DNA from: Dipteronia dyeriana | Taxonomy: Eukaryota; Streptophyta; Magnoliopsida; Sapindales; Sapindaceae | Length of the DNA: 64,000 nucleotides | NCBI GenBank assembly: GCA_032871835.1 | Contig: CM065300.1 | Location: 134,001 to 198,000, forward strand | Direction of reading: 5' to 3' | Shown here: positions 22,669 to 34,047 of the stretch, one piece after another | Layout: every line of letters begins with the position of its first letter | How positions within the stretch are numbered: position 1 is the stretch's first letter | Program-made: the position numbers and the translations under genes | Notes under the pieces: model-generated | What the model was told of the DNA's origin: nothing | Seen by the model: only the letters and a program-made list of their open reading frames with translations | Databases searched by the model: none

Positions 22669-25279
22669 ACTTCAAATTACTCCAAATTACTCACTAGACA
22701 AATATAGAAATTTTGGGGCAATTAAAAGCTTTCGACATGTTTGATTTGATAGTTTGTTTTAAAACGGTTAAAGTGGAAAAGTCGGCCTTATGAAATTAAA
22801 AAATCATTATTGCATTGTAAAATTTCTTTTTAGCCCAATTTTTTTAGCAAGAAATTACTTCAAATTACTCATTAGACAAATATAGAAATTTTGGGGCAAT
22901 TAAAAGCTTTCTACATTTTCGATCTTATAGTTTGTTTTAAAACTTTTAAAGAGTGAAAGTCGGCATTATGAAATTGGAAATTCATTATTGCATTGTAAAA
23001 TAACTTTTTAACCTGATTTTTTAACATGTAGTTACTTCAAATTACTCATTAGACAAATATAGTAATTTTGGGGCAATTAAAAGCTTTCTATATGTTCGGC
23101 CAGATAGTTTGCTTAAAAACGGTTAAAGAGGGAAATTCTACGTTATGAAATTGAAAATTCATTATTGCATTGTAAAATTACTTTTTAGCCCAATTATTTA
23201 ATAAGTAATTACTTCAAATTACTAATTAGACACATAGAAATTTTGGGGCAGTTAAAAGCTTTCTACATGTTCGACCTGATAGTTTGTTTAAAATCGGTTA
23301 AAGAGGGAAAGTCGGCCTTATGAAATTTAAAAATCATTATTGCATTGTAAAATTACTATTTAACCCAATTTTTTAACAAGCAATTACTTCAAATTACTTC
23401 AAATTACTCATTAGACAAATATAAAAGTTTTGGGGCAATTAAAAGCTTTCTACATGTTCGGCCTGATAGTTTTTTTAAAAACGGTTAAATAGAGAAATTC
23501 TACGTTATGAAATTAAAAATTCATTATTGCATTGTAAAATTACTTTTTAACCCAATTATTTAACAAGAAATTACTTCAAATTACTCATTAGCCAAATATA
23601 GAAATTTTGGGGCAATTAAAAGCTTTCTACATGTTTGACCTGATAGTTTGTTTAAAATCGGTTAAAGAGAGAAAGTCGGCCTTATGAAATCTTAAATTCA
23701 TTATTGTATTGTAAAATTACTTTTTAACCCAATTTTTTAATAAGCAATTACTTCAAATTACTCATTAGACAAATATAGAAACTTTGGGGCAAGTAAAAGC
23801 TTTCTACATGTTCGATCTGATAGTTTGTTTTAAAACGGTTAAAGAGGGAATGTCGGCCTTATGAAATTAAAAATTCATTATTGTATTGTCAAATTACTTT
23901 TTCACCAAATTTTTTAACAAGCAATTATTTCGAATTACTCGTTAGACAAATATAGAAACTTTGGGGCAATTAAAAGCTTTTTACATGTTTGATCTGATAG
24001 TTTGTTTTAAAACGGTTAAATAGCGAAAGACGGACTTATGAAATTAAAAAATCATTATTGCATTGTAAAACTACTTTTTAACCCAATTTTTTAACAAGAA
24101 ATTACTTCAAATTACTCCAAATTACTCATTAGACAAATATAGAAATTTTGGGGCAATTAAAAGCTTTCGACATGTTTGATCTGATAGTTTGTTTTAAAAC
24201 GGTTAAAGTGGAAAAGTCGGCCTTATGAAATTAAAAAATCATTATTGCATTGTAAAATTTCTTTTTAGCCTAATTTTTTTAGCAAGAAATTACTTCAAAT
24301 TACTCATTAGACAAATATAGAAATTTTGGGGCAATTAAAAGCTTTCTACATTTTCGATCTGATAGTTTGTTATAAAACTTTTAAAGAGTGAAAGTCGGCA
24401 TTATGAAATTGGAAATTCATTATTGCATTGTAAAATAACTTTTTAACCTGATTTTTTAACATGTAGTTACTTCAAATTACTCATTAGACAAATATAGAAA
24501 TTTTGGGGCAATTAAAAGCTTTCTACATGTTCGGCCAGATAGTTTGCTTAAAAACGGTTAAAGAGGGAAATTCTACGTTATGAAATTGAAAATTCATTAT
24601 TGCATTGTAAAATTACTTTTTAGCCCAATTATTTAATAAGTAATTACTTCAAATTACTAATTAGACACATAGAAATTTTGGGGCAATTAAAAGCTTTCTA
24701 CATGTTCGACCTGATAGTTTGTTTAAAATCAGTTAAAGAGGGAAAGTCGGCCTTATGAAATTTAAAAATCATTATTGCATTGTAAAATTACTATTTAACC
24801 CAATTTTTTAACAAGCAATTACTTCAAATTACTTCAAATTACTCATTAGACAAATATAAAAGTTTTGTGGCAATTAAAAGCTTTCTACATGTTCGGCCTG
24901 ATAGTTTTTTTAAAAACGGTTAAATAGAGAAATTCTACGTTATGAAATTAAAAATTCATTATTGCATTGTAAAATTACTTTTTAACCCAATTATTTAACA
25001 AGAAATTACTTCAAATTACTCATTAGCCAAATATAGAAATTTTGGGGCAATTAAAAGCTTTCTACATGTTTGATCTGATAGTTTGTTTTAAAACGGTTAA
25101 AGTGGAAAAGTCAGCCTTATGAAATTAAAAAATCATTATTGCATTGTAAAATTTCTTTTTAGCCCAATTTTTTTAGCAAGAAATTACTTCAAATTACTCA
25201 TTAGACAAATATAGAAATTTTGGGGCAATTAAAAGCTTTCTACATTTTCGATCTTATAGTTTGTTTTAAAACGGTTAAA
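22410..25279 (+). repeat. Outer 16-monomer period (~2,870 bp) over array 2
   Basis: The segment beginning 'gagggaatgtcggcc' at 22,410, through the 'gaaattctgggg' monomer and into copy 1, recurs from 25,280 through copy 3, an offset of exactly 2,870 bp or two 8-mers. The two 8-mers inside this period differ (copy 1 versus composite copy 2). The array is therefore better described as a 16-mer unit of which a second, incomplete copy follows. Confidence 0.75.
22669..24103 (+). repeat. Array 2, copy 1 (8-mer)
   Basis: Complete 1,435-bp unit. Monomer 1 has 'acttcaaattactccaaatt', a 10-bp tandem duplication, and 'aaagtggaaaag'. Monomer 2 has 'acattttcgatcttatag'. Monomer 3 has 'ggccagatagtttgc'. 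Monomer 4 has 'gacacatagaaa', a short form of 175 bp. Monomer 5 repeats 'acttcaaatt' twice. Monomers 6-8 ('attagccaaatatag'; 'gaaactttggggcaag' with 'gggaatgtcgg'; 'actcgttagac') resemble I, J and K of array 3 block A. Confidence 0.88.
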
Positions 25280-25538
25280 GAGGGAATGTCGGCCTTATGA
25301 AATTGAAAAATCATTATTGCATTGTAAAATTACTTTTTAACCCAATTTTTTAACAAGTAATTACTTTAAATTACTCATTAGACAAATATAGAAATTCTGG
25401 GGCAATTAAAATCTTTATACATATTCGACCCGATAGTTTGTTTAAATCGGTTAAAGAGGGAAAGTCGGCCTTATGAAATTGAAAAATCATTATTGCATTG
25501 TAAAACTACTTTTTAACCCAATTTTTTAACAAGAAATT
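24104..25538 (+). repeat. Array 2, copy 2: composite unit of preserved length
   Basis: Monomers 1-5 (starts 24,104, 24,292, 24,469, 24,646 and 24,821) match copy 1. The next monomer (25,008-25,184) starts like monomer 6 ('attagccaaatatag') but ends like monomer 1 ('aaagtggaaaagtcagcc', 'tttttttagc'). The next (25,185-25,362) starts like monomer 2 ('acattttcgatcttatag') and ends like the 22,316 monomer ('gagggaatgtcgg'). The last (25,363-25,538) matches the 22,493 monomer ('gaaattctgggg', 'gacccgatag'). Two internal switches therefore replaced monomers 6-8 without changing total length. Confidence 0.85.
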
Positions 25539-26975
25539 ACTTCAAATTACTCCAAATTACTCATTAGACAAATATAGAAATTTTGGGGCAATTAAAAGCT
25601 TTCGACATGTTTGATCTGATAGTTTGTTTTAAAACGGTTTAAAGTGGAAAAGTCGGCCTTATGAAATTAAAAAATCATTATTGCATTGTAAAATTTCTTT
25701 TTAGCCCAATTTTTTTAGCAAGAAATTACTTCAAATTACTCATTAGACAAATATAGAAATTTTGGGGCAATTAAAAGCTTTCTACATTTTCGATCTGATA
25801 GTTTGTTTTAAAACTTTTAAAGAGTGAAAGTCGGCATTATGAAATTGGAAATTCATTATTGCATTGTAAAATAACTTTTTAACCTGATTTTTTAACATGT
25901 AGTTACTTCAAATTACTCATTAGACAAATATAGAAATTTTGGGGCAATTAAAAGCTTTCTATATGTTCGGCCAGATAGTTTGCTTAAAAACGGTTAAAGA
26001 GGGAAATTCTACGTTATGAAATTGAAAATTCATTATTGCATTGTAAAATTACTTTTTAGCCCAATTATTTAATAAGTAATTACTTCAAATTACTAATTAG
26101 ACACATAGAAATTTTGGGGCAATTAAAAGCTTTCTACATGTTCGACCTGATAGTTTGTTTAAAATCGGTTAAAGAGGGAAAGTCGGCCTTATGAAATTTA
26201 AAAATCATTATTGCATTGTAAAATTACTATTTAACCCAATTTTTTAACAAGCAATTACTTCAAATTACTTCAAATTACTCATTAGACAAATATAAAAGTT
26301 TTGGGGCAATTAAAAGCTTTCTACATGTTCGGCCTGATAGTTTTTTTAAAAACGGTTAAATAGAGAAATTCTACGTTATGAAATTAAAAATTCATTATTG
26401 CATTGTAAAATTACTTTTTAACCCAATTATTTAACAAGAAATTACTTCAAATTACTCATTAGCCAAATATAGAAATTTTGGGGCAATTAAAAGCTTTCTA
26501 CATGTTTGACCTGATAGTTTGTTTAAAATCGGTTAAAGAGAAAAAGTCGGCCTTATGAAATCTTAAATTCATTATTGTATTGTAAAATTACTTTTTAACC
26601 CAATTTTTTAATAAGCAATTACTTCAAATTACTCATTAGACAAATATAGAAACTTTGGGGCAAGTAAAAGCTTTCTACATGTTCGATCTGATAGTTTGTT
26701 TTAAAACGGTTAAAGAGGGAATGTCGGCCTTATGAAATTAAAAATTCATTATTGTATTGTCAAATTACTTTTTCACCAAATTTTTTAACAAGCAATTATT
26801 TCGAATTACTCGTTAGACAAATATAGAAACTTTGGGGCAATTAAAAGCTTTTTACATGTTTGATCTGATAGTTTGTTTTAAAACGGTTTAAATAGCGAAA
26901 GACGGACTTATGAAATTAAAAAATCATTATTGCATTGTAAAATTAATTTTTAACCCAATTTTTTAACAAGCAATT
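25539..26975 (+). repeat. Array 2, copy 3 (8-mer)
   Basis: Complete unit of 1,437 bp with starts at 25,539, 25,728, 25,905, 26,082, 26,257, 26,444, 26,621 and 26,798. It follows copy 1 monomer by monomer, with single extra T at 'cggtttaaagtgg' (about 25,635) and 'cggtttaaatagc' (about 26,884). The final monomer ends 'attaatttttaaccc' rather than 'ctactttttaaccc', so the right edge joins a different neighbour than in copy 1. Confidence 0.88.
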
Positions 26976-27858
26976 ACTTCAAATTACTCATTAGACAAAT
27001 ATAAAAATTTTGGGGCAATCAAAAGCTTTCTACATGTTCGACCTGATAGTTTGTTTAAAATCGGTTAAAGAGGGAAAGTCGGCCTTATGAAATTGAAAAT
27101 TCATTATTGCATTGTAAAATTACTTTTTGACCCAATTTTGTAACAAGCAATTACTTCAAATTACTCATTAGACAATATAGAAATTTTGGGGCAATTAAAA
27201 GCTTTCTACATGTTTAATCTGATAGTTTGTTTTAAAACGGTTAAAGAGGGAAAGTCGGACTTATGAAATTAAAAAATCATTATTGCATTGTAAAATTAAT
27301 TTTTAACCCAATTTTTTAACAAGCAATTACTTCAAATTACACATTAGACAAATATAGAAATTTTGGAGCAATTAAAAGCTTTCTACATGTTTGATCTGAT
27401 AGTTTGTTTTAAAACGGTTAAAGATGGAAAGTCGGCCTTATGAAATTGAAAATTCATTATTGTATTGTAAAATTACTTTTTAACCCAATTTTTTAACAAG
27501 CAATTACTTTAAATTACTCATTAGACAAATATAAAAATTTTAGGGCAATTAAAAGCTTTCTACATGTTCGACCTGATAGTTTGTTTAAAATCGGTTAAAG
27601 AGGGAAAGTCGGCCTTATGAAATTGAAAATTCATTATTGCATTGTAAAATTACTTTTTAACCCAATTTTTTAACAAGTAACTACATCAAATTACTGATTA
27701 GACAAATATAGAAATTTTGGGGCAACGAAAGCTTTCTACATGTTTGATCTGATAGTTTGTTTTGAAACGGTTAAAGAGGGAAAGTCGACCTTATGAAATT
27801 GAAAAATCATTATTGCATTGTAAAATTACTTTTTAACCCAATTTTTTAACAAGCAATT
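26976..27858 (+). repeat. Second copy of the 21.5-22.3 kb segment
   Basis: Monomers at 26,976 (back half), 27,153, 27,329, 27,506 and 27,683 repeat the series at 21,433 (back half), 21,610, 21,786, 21,963 and 22,140. Shared private variants in order are 'acccaattttgtaac', 'gacaatatag', 'gtttaatctg', 'attaatttttaaccc', 'tacacattagac', 'ttttggagc', 'actttaaatt', 'actacatcaaattactg' and 'ggcaacgaaagc'. The offset is 5,543 bp. Similarity is lost again after 27,858. It is a segmental duplication flanking array 2 on both sides. Confidence 0.85.
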
Positions 27859-29092
27859 ACTTCAAATTACTCATTACACAAATATAGAAATTTTAGGGCA
27901 ATTAAAAGCTTTCTACATGTTCGATCTGATAGTTTGTTTAATATCGGTTAAAAAGGGAAAGTCGGCCTTATGAAAATTAAAATTCATTATTGCATTGTAA
28001 AATTACTTTTTAACCCATTTTTTTAACAAGTAGTTACTTCAAATTACTCATTCGACAAATATATAAATTTTGGGGCAGTTAAAAGCTTTCTACATTTTCG
28101 ATCTGATAGTTTGTTTTTAAACGGTTAAAGATGGAAAGTCGGCCTTGTGAAATTCAAAATTCATTATTGCATTGTAAAATTACATTTTAACATAAGAATT
28201 TAACATGTAGTTACTTCAAATTACTCATTAAACAAATATAGAAATTTTGGGGCAATTAAAAGCTTTCTACATGTTCGACCTGATAGTTTGTTTGAAAACG
28301 GTTAAATAAGGAAAGTCGGCCTTACGAAATTGAAAATTCATTATTGCATTGTAAAATAACTTTTTAACCCAATTTTTTAACAAGCAATTACTTCAAATTA
28401 CTCATTAGACAAATATAAAAATTTTGGGGCAATTAAAAGCTTTCTACATGTTCGACCTGATAGTTTGTTTAAAATCGGTTAAAGAGGGAAAGTCGGCCTT
28501 ATGAAATTGAAAGTTCATTATTGCATTGTAAAATTACTTTTTAACCCATTTTTTAAACTAGTTTCTTCAAATTACTCATTAGACAAATATAGAAATTTTG
28601 GGGCAACTAAAGCTTTCTACATGTTTGATCTGATAGTTTGTTTTAAAACGGTTAAAGAGGGAAAGTCGGCCTTATGAAATTGAAAAATCATTATTGCATT
28701 GTAAAATTACTTTTTAACCCAATTTTTTAGCAAGTAATTACTTCAAATTACTCATTAGACAAATATAGAAATTTTGGGGCAACTAAAGCTTTCTACATGT
28801 TTGATCTGATAGTTTATTTTAAAACGGTTAAAGAGGGAAAGTCGACCTTATGAAATTGAAAAATCAATATTGCATTGTCAAATTACTTTTTAACCCAATT
28901 TTTTGACAAAAAATTACTTCATATTACTCATTAGACAAATATAGAAATTTTGGGGCAATTAAAAGATTTCTACATGTTTGATCTGATAGTTTGTTTTAAA
29001 ACGGTTAAGGAGGGAAAGTCGGTCTTATGAAATTAAAAAATCATTATTGCATTGTAAAATTTCTTTTTAACCCAATTTTTTAACAAGAAATT
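27859..29092 (+). repeat. Non-periodic diverged monomers (7 copies)
   Basis: Starts at 27,859, 28,036, 28,213, 28,390, 28,564, 28,740 and 28,916. Private variants include 'gtttaatatcgg' (27,859), 'ccttgtgaaattc' and 'aacataagaattt' (28,036), 'aaataaggaaag' (28,213), a shortened end 'cattttttaaactagtt' (28,390, 174 bp), and 'ggcaactaaagc' (28,564 and 28,740, shared with L). The 28,036 monomer combines a Y-type front ('cattcgac', 'ggggcagtt') with a Z-type middle ('acattttcg'). No higher-order period is seen. Confidence 0.85.
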
Positions 29093-29799
29093 ACTTCAAA
29101 TTACTCATTAGCCAAATATAGAAATTTTGGGGCAATTAAAAGCTTTCTACATGTTCGACCTGATAGTTTGTTTAAAATCGGTTAAAGAGAGAAAGTCGGC
29201 CTTATGAAATCGAAAATTCATTATTGTATTGTAAAATTACTTTTTAACCTAATTTTTTAACAAGCAATTACTTCAAATTACTCATTAGACAAATATAGAA
29301 ACTTTGGGGCAAGTAAAAGCTTTCTACATGTTCGATCTGATAGTTTGTTTTAAAACGGTTAAAAAGGGAATGTCGGCCTTAAGAAATTAAAAATTCATTA
29401 TTGTATTGTCAAATTACTTTTTCACCCAATTTTTTAACAAGCAATTATTATAAATTACTCGTTACACAAATATAGAAACTTTGGGGCAAGTAAAAGCTTT
29501 CTACATGTTCGACCTGATAGTTTGTTTAAAATCGGTTAAAGAGGGAAAGTCGGCCTTATGAAATTGAAAATTCATTATTGCATTGTAAAATTACTTTTTG
29601 ACCCAATTTTGTAACAAGCAATTACTTCAAATTACTCATTAGACAATATAGAAATTTTGGGGCAATTAAAAGCTTTCTACATGTTTAATCTGATAGTTTG
29701 TTTTAAAACGGTTAAAGAGGGAAAGTCGGACTTATGAAATTAAAAAATCATTATTGCATTGTAAAATTAATTTTTAACCCAATTTTTTAACAAGCAATT
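29093..29799 (+). repeat. Precursor-like stretch I-J-K' plus 'gacaatatag' monomer
   Basis: Monomers start at 29,093 (I type, 'attagccaaatatag'), 29,270 (J type, 'gtcggccttaag' and 'gtattgtcaaatt'), 29,447 (K-type front 'attataaattactcgttac' joined to a Q/E-type back with 'acccaattttgtaac') and 29,624 ('gacaatatag', 'gtttaatctg'). The last leads into F at 29,800 exactly as 21,610 leads into 21,786 and 27,153 into 27,329. It is the entry into the A blocks of array 3; the K monomer is chimeric. Confidence 0.82.
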
Positions 29800-31923
29800 A
29801 CTTCAAATTACACATTAGACAAATATAGAAATTTTGGAGCAATTAAAAGCTTTCTACATGTTTGATCTGATAGTTTGTTTTAAAACGGTTAAAGATGGAA
29901 AGTCGGCCTTATGAAATTGAAAATTCATTATTGTATTGTAAAATTACTTTTTAACCCAATTTTTTAACAAGCAATTACTTTAAATTACTCATTAGACAAA
30001 TATAAAAATTTTAGGGCAATTAAAAGCTTTCTACATGTTCGACCTGATAGTTTGTTTAAATCGGTTAAAGAGGGGAAGTCGGCCTTATGAAATTGAAAAT
30101 TCATTATTGTATTGTAAAATTACTTTTTAACCCAATTTTTTAACAAGCAATTACTTTAAATTACTCATTAGACAAATATAAAAATTTTAGGGCAATTAAA
30201 AGCTTTCTACATGTTCGACCTGATAGTTTGTTTAAAATCGGTTAAAGATGGGAAGTCGGCCTTATGAAATTGAAAATTCATTATTGCATTGTAAAATTTC
30301 TTTTTAACCCAATTTTTTAACAAGAAATTACTTCAAATTACTCATTAGCCAAATATAGAAATTTTGGGGCAATTAAAAGCTTTCTACATGTTCGACCTGA
30401 TAGTTTGTTTAAAATCGGTTAAAGAGAGAAAGTCGGCCTTATGAAATCGAAAATTCATTATTGTATTGTAAAATTACTTTTTAACCTAATTTTTTAACAA
30501 GCAATTACTTCAAATTACTCATTAGACAAATATAGAAACTTTGGGGCAAGTAAAAGCTTTCTACATGTTCGATCTGATAGTTTGTTTTAAAACGGTTAAA
30601 AAGGGAATGTCGGCCTTAAGAAATTAAAAATTCATTATTGTATTGTCAAATTACTTTTTCACCCAATTTTTTAACAAGCAATTATTATAAATTACTCGTT
30701 ACACAAATATAGAAACTTTGGGGCAAGTAAAAGCTTTCTACATGTTCGACCTGATAGTTTGTTTAAAATGGGTTAAAGAGGGAAAGTCGGCCTTATTAAA
30801 TTGAAAAATCATTATTGCATTGTAAAATTACTTTTTAACCCAATTTTTTATCAAGTAATTAGTTCAAATTACTCATTAGATAAATATAGTAATTTTGGGG
30901 CAACTAAAGCTTTCTACATGTTTGATCTGATAGTTTGTTTTAAAACGGTTAAAGAGGGAAAGTCGACCTTATGAAATTGAAAATTCATTATTGCATTGTA
31001 AAATTACTTTTTAACCCAATTTTTTAACAAGCAATTACTTCAAATTACTCATTAGACAAATATAAAAATTTTAGGGCAATTAAAAGCTTTCTACATGTTC
31101 GGCGAGATAGTTTGTTTAAAATCGGTTAAAGAGGGAAAGTCGGCCTTATGAAATTGAAAATTCTTTATTGCATTGTAAAATTACTTTTTAACCCATTTTT
31201 TTAACAAACAATTACTTCAAATTACTCATTAGTCAAATATAGAAATTTTAGGGCAATTAAAAGCTTTCTACATGTTCGACCTGATAGTTTGTTAAAAATC
31301 GGTTAAAGAGGGAAAGTCGGTCTTATGAAATTGAAAATTCATTATTGCATTGTAAAATTACTTTTTGACCCAATTTTGTAACAAGCAATTACTTCAATTC
31401 ACTCATTAGACAAATATATAAATTTTAGGGCAATTAAAAGATTTCTACATGTTCGACCTGATAGTTTTTTTTTAAAAATGGTTAAAGAGGGAAAGTCGGC
31501 CTTATGAAATTGAAAATTCATTAATGCATTGTAAAATTACTTTTTAACCCAATTTTTTATCAAACAATTTCTTCAAATTACTCATTAGACAAATATAAAA
31601 ATTTTAGGGCAATTAAAAGATTTCTACATGTTCGACCTGATAGTTTTTTTAAAATCGGTTAAAGAGGGAAAGTCGGCCTTATGAAATTGAAAATTCATTA
31701 TTGCATTGTAAAATTACTTTTTAACCTATTTTTTTAACAAGTAGTTTCTTCAAATTACTAATTAGACAAATATTGAAATTTTAGGGAAATTAAAAGCTTT
31801 CAACATGTTCGACCTGATAGTTTGTTTAAAATCGGTTAATGAGGAAAAATCGGCCATATGAAATTGAAAATTCATTATTGCATTGTAAAATTACTTTTTG
31901 ACCCAATTTTGTAACAAGCAATT
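29800..31923 (+). repeat. Array 3, block A1 (12-mer), founder-edge copy
   Basis: Monomer starts: F 29,800; G 29,977; H 30,153; I 30,330; J 30,507; K 30,684; L 30,861; M 31,037; N 31,214; C 31,391; D 31,570; E 31,747. It has a one-base loss in G ('gtttaaatcgg') and 'aacaaacaatt' at the end of M, where other blocks have 'aacaagcaatt'. Otherwise it already has the full A order. It is the leftmost A block and directly follows the precursor-like stretch. Confidence 0.9.
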
Positions 31924-34047
31924 ACTTCAAATTACACATTAGACAAATATAGAAATTTTGGAGCAATTAAAAGCTTTCTACATGTTTGATCTGATAGTTT
32001 GTTTTAAAACGGTTAAAGATGGAAAGTCGGCCTTATGAAATTGAAAATTCATTATTGTATTGTAAAATTACTTTTTAACCCAATTTTTTAACAAGCAATT
32101 ACTTTAAATTACTCATTAGACAAATATAAAAATTTTAGGGCAATTAAAAGCTTTCTACATGTTCGACCTGATAGTTTGTTTAAAATCGGTTAAAGAGGGG
32201 AAGTCGGCCTTATGAAATTGAAAATTCATTATTGTATTGTAAAATTACTTTTTAACCCAATTTTTTAACAAGCAATTACTTTAAATTACTCATTAGACAA
32301 ATATAAAAATTTTAGGGCAATTAAAAGCTTTCTACATGTTCGACCTGATAGTTTGTTTAAAATCGGTTAAAGATGGGAAGTCGGCCTTATGAAATTGAAA
32401 ATTCATTATTGCATTGTAAAATTTCTTTTTAACCCAATTTTTTAACAAGAAATTACTTCAAATTACTCATTAGCCAAATATAGAAATTTTGGGGCAATTA
32501 AAAGCTTTCTACATGTTCGACCTGATAGTTTGTTTAAAATCGGTTAAAGAGAGAAAGTCGGCCTTATGAAATCGAAAATTCATTATTGTATTGTAAAATT
32601 ACTTTTTAACCTAATTTTTTAACAAGCAATTACTTCAAATTACTCATTAGACAAATATAGAAACTTTGGGCAAGTAAAAGCTTTCTACATGTTCGATCTG
32701 ATAGTTTGTTTTAAAACGGTTAAAAAGGGAATGTCGGCCTTAAGAAATTAAAAATTCATTATTGTATTGTCAAATTACTTTTTCACCCAATTTTTTAACA
32801 AGCAATTATTATAAATTACTCGTTACACAAATATAGAAACTTTGGGGCAAGTAAAAGCTTTCTACATGTTCGACCTGATAGTTTGTTTAAAATGGGTTAA
32901 AGAGGGAAAGTCGGCCTTATTAAATTGAAAAATCATTATTGCATTGTAAAATTACTTTTTAACCCAATTTTTTATCAAGTAATTAGTTCAAATTACTCAT
33001 TAGATAAATATAGTAATTTTGGGGCAACTAAAGCTTTCTACATGTTTGATCTGATAGTTTGTTTTAAAACGGTTAAAGAGGGAAAGTCGACCTTATGAAA
33101 TTGAAAATTCATTATTGCATTGTAAAATTACTTTTTAACCCAATTTTTTAACAAGCAATTACTTCAAATTACTCATTAGACAAATATAAAAATTTTAGGG
33201 CAATTAAAAGCTTTCTACATGTTCGGCGAGATAGTTTGTTTAAAATCGGTTAAAGAGGGAAAGTCGGCCTTATGAAATTGAAAATTCTTTATTGCATTGT
33301 AAAATTACTTTTTAACCCATTTTTTTAACAAGCAATTACTTCAAATTACTCATTAGTCAAATATAGAAATTTTAGGGCAATTAAAAGCTTTCTACATGTT
33401 CGACCTGATAGTTTGTTAAAAATCGGTTAAAGAGGGAAAGTCGGTCTTATGAAATTGAAAATTCATTATTGCATTGTAAAATTACTTTTTGACCCAATTT
33501 TGTAACAAGCAATTACTTCAATTCACTCATTAGACAAATATATAAATTTTAGGGCAATTAAAAGATTTCTACATGTTCGACCTGATAGTTTTTTTTTAAA
33601 AATGGTTAAAGAGGGAAAGTCGGCCTTATGAAATTGAAAATTCATTAATGCATTGTAAAATTACTTTTTAACCCAATTTTTTATCAAACAATTTCTTCAA
33701 ATTACTCATTAGACAAATATAAAAATTTTAGGGCAATTAAAAGATTTCTACATGTTCGACCTGATAGTTTTTTTAAAATCGGTTAAAGAGGGAAAGTCGG
33801 CCTTATGAAATTGAAAATTCATTATTGCATTGTAAAATTACTTTTTAACCTATTTTTTTAACAAGTAGTTTCTTCAAATTACTAATTAGACAAATATTGA
33901 AATTTTAGGGAAATTAAAAGCTTTCAACATGTTCGACCTGATAGTTTGTTTAAAATCGGTTAATGAGGAAAAATCGGCCATATGAAATTGAAAATTCATT
34001 ATTGCATTGTAAAATTACTTTTTGACCCAATTTTGTAACAAGCAATT
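31924..34047 (+). repeat. Array 3, block A2 (12-mer)
   Basis: Complete F-to-E unit of 2,124 bp. J has 'actttgggcaag' (three G) near 32,664, one base short. Otherwise it shows the regular A variants. Confidence 0.9.

Larger units (their letters stand above)
22669..26975 (+). repeat. Array 2: 8-monomer HOR (~1,435 bp), three copies
   Basis: The marker 'ttcgacatgttt' occurs at 22,731, 24,166 and 25,601, and 'gacacatagaaa' at 23,229, 24,664 and 26,100, giving spacings of 1,435-1,436 bp. The eight monomers of copy 1 start at 22,669, 22,857, 23,034, 23,211, 23,386, 23,573, 23,750 and 23,927, with lengths 188, 177, 177, 175, 187, 177, 177 and 177. Two monomers are about 10 bp long because of an internal duplication. 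Copies 1 and 3 are the closest pair; copy 2 is a composite. Confidence 0.9.

Noticed and set aside
19489..29799. Possible unique or genic island between the arrays
   Set aside because: Every 174-189 bp the same monomer landmarks recur; the region is diverged satellite with no non-satellite DNA.
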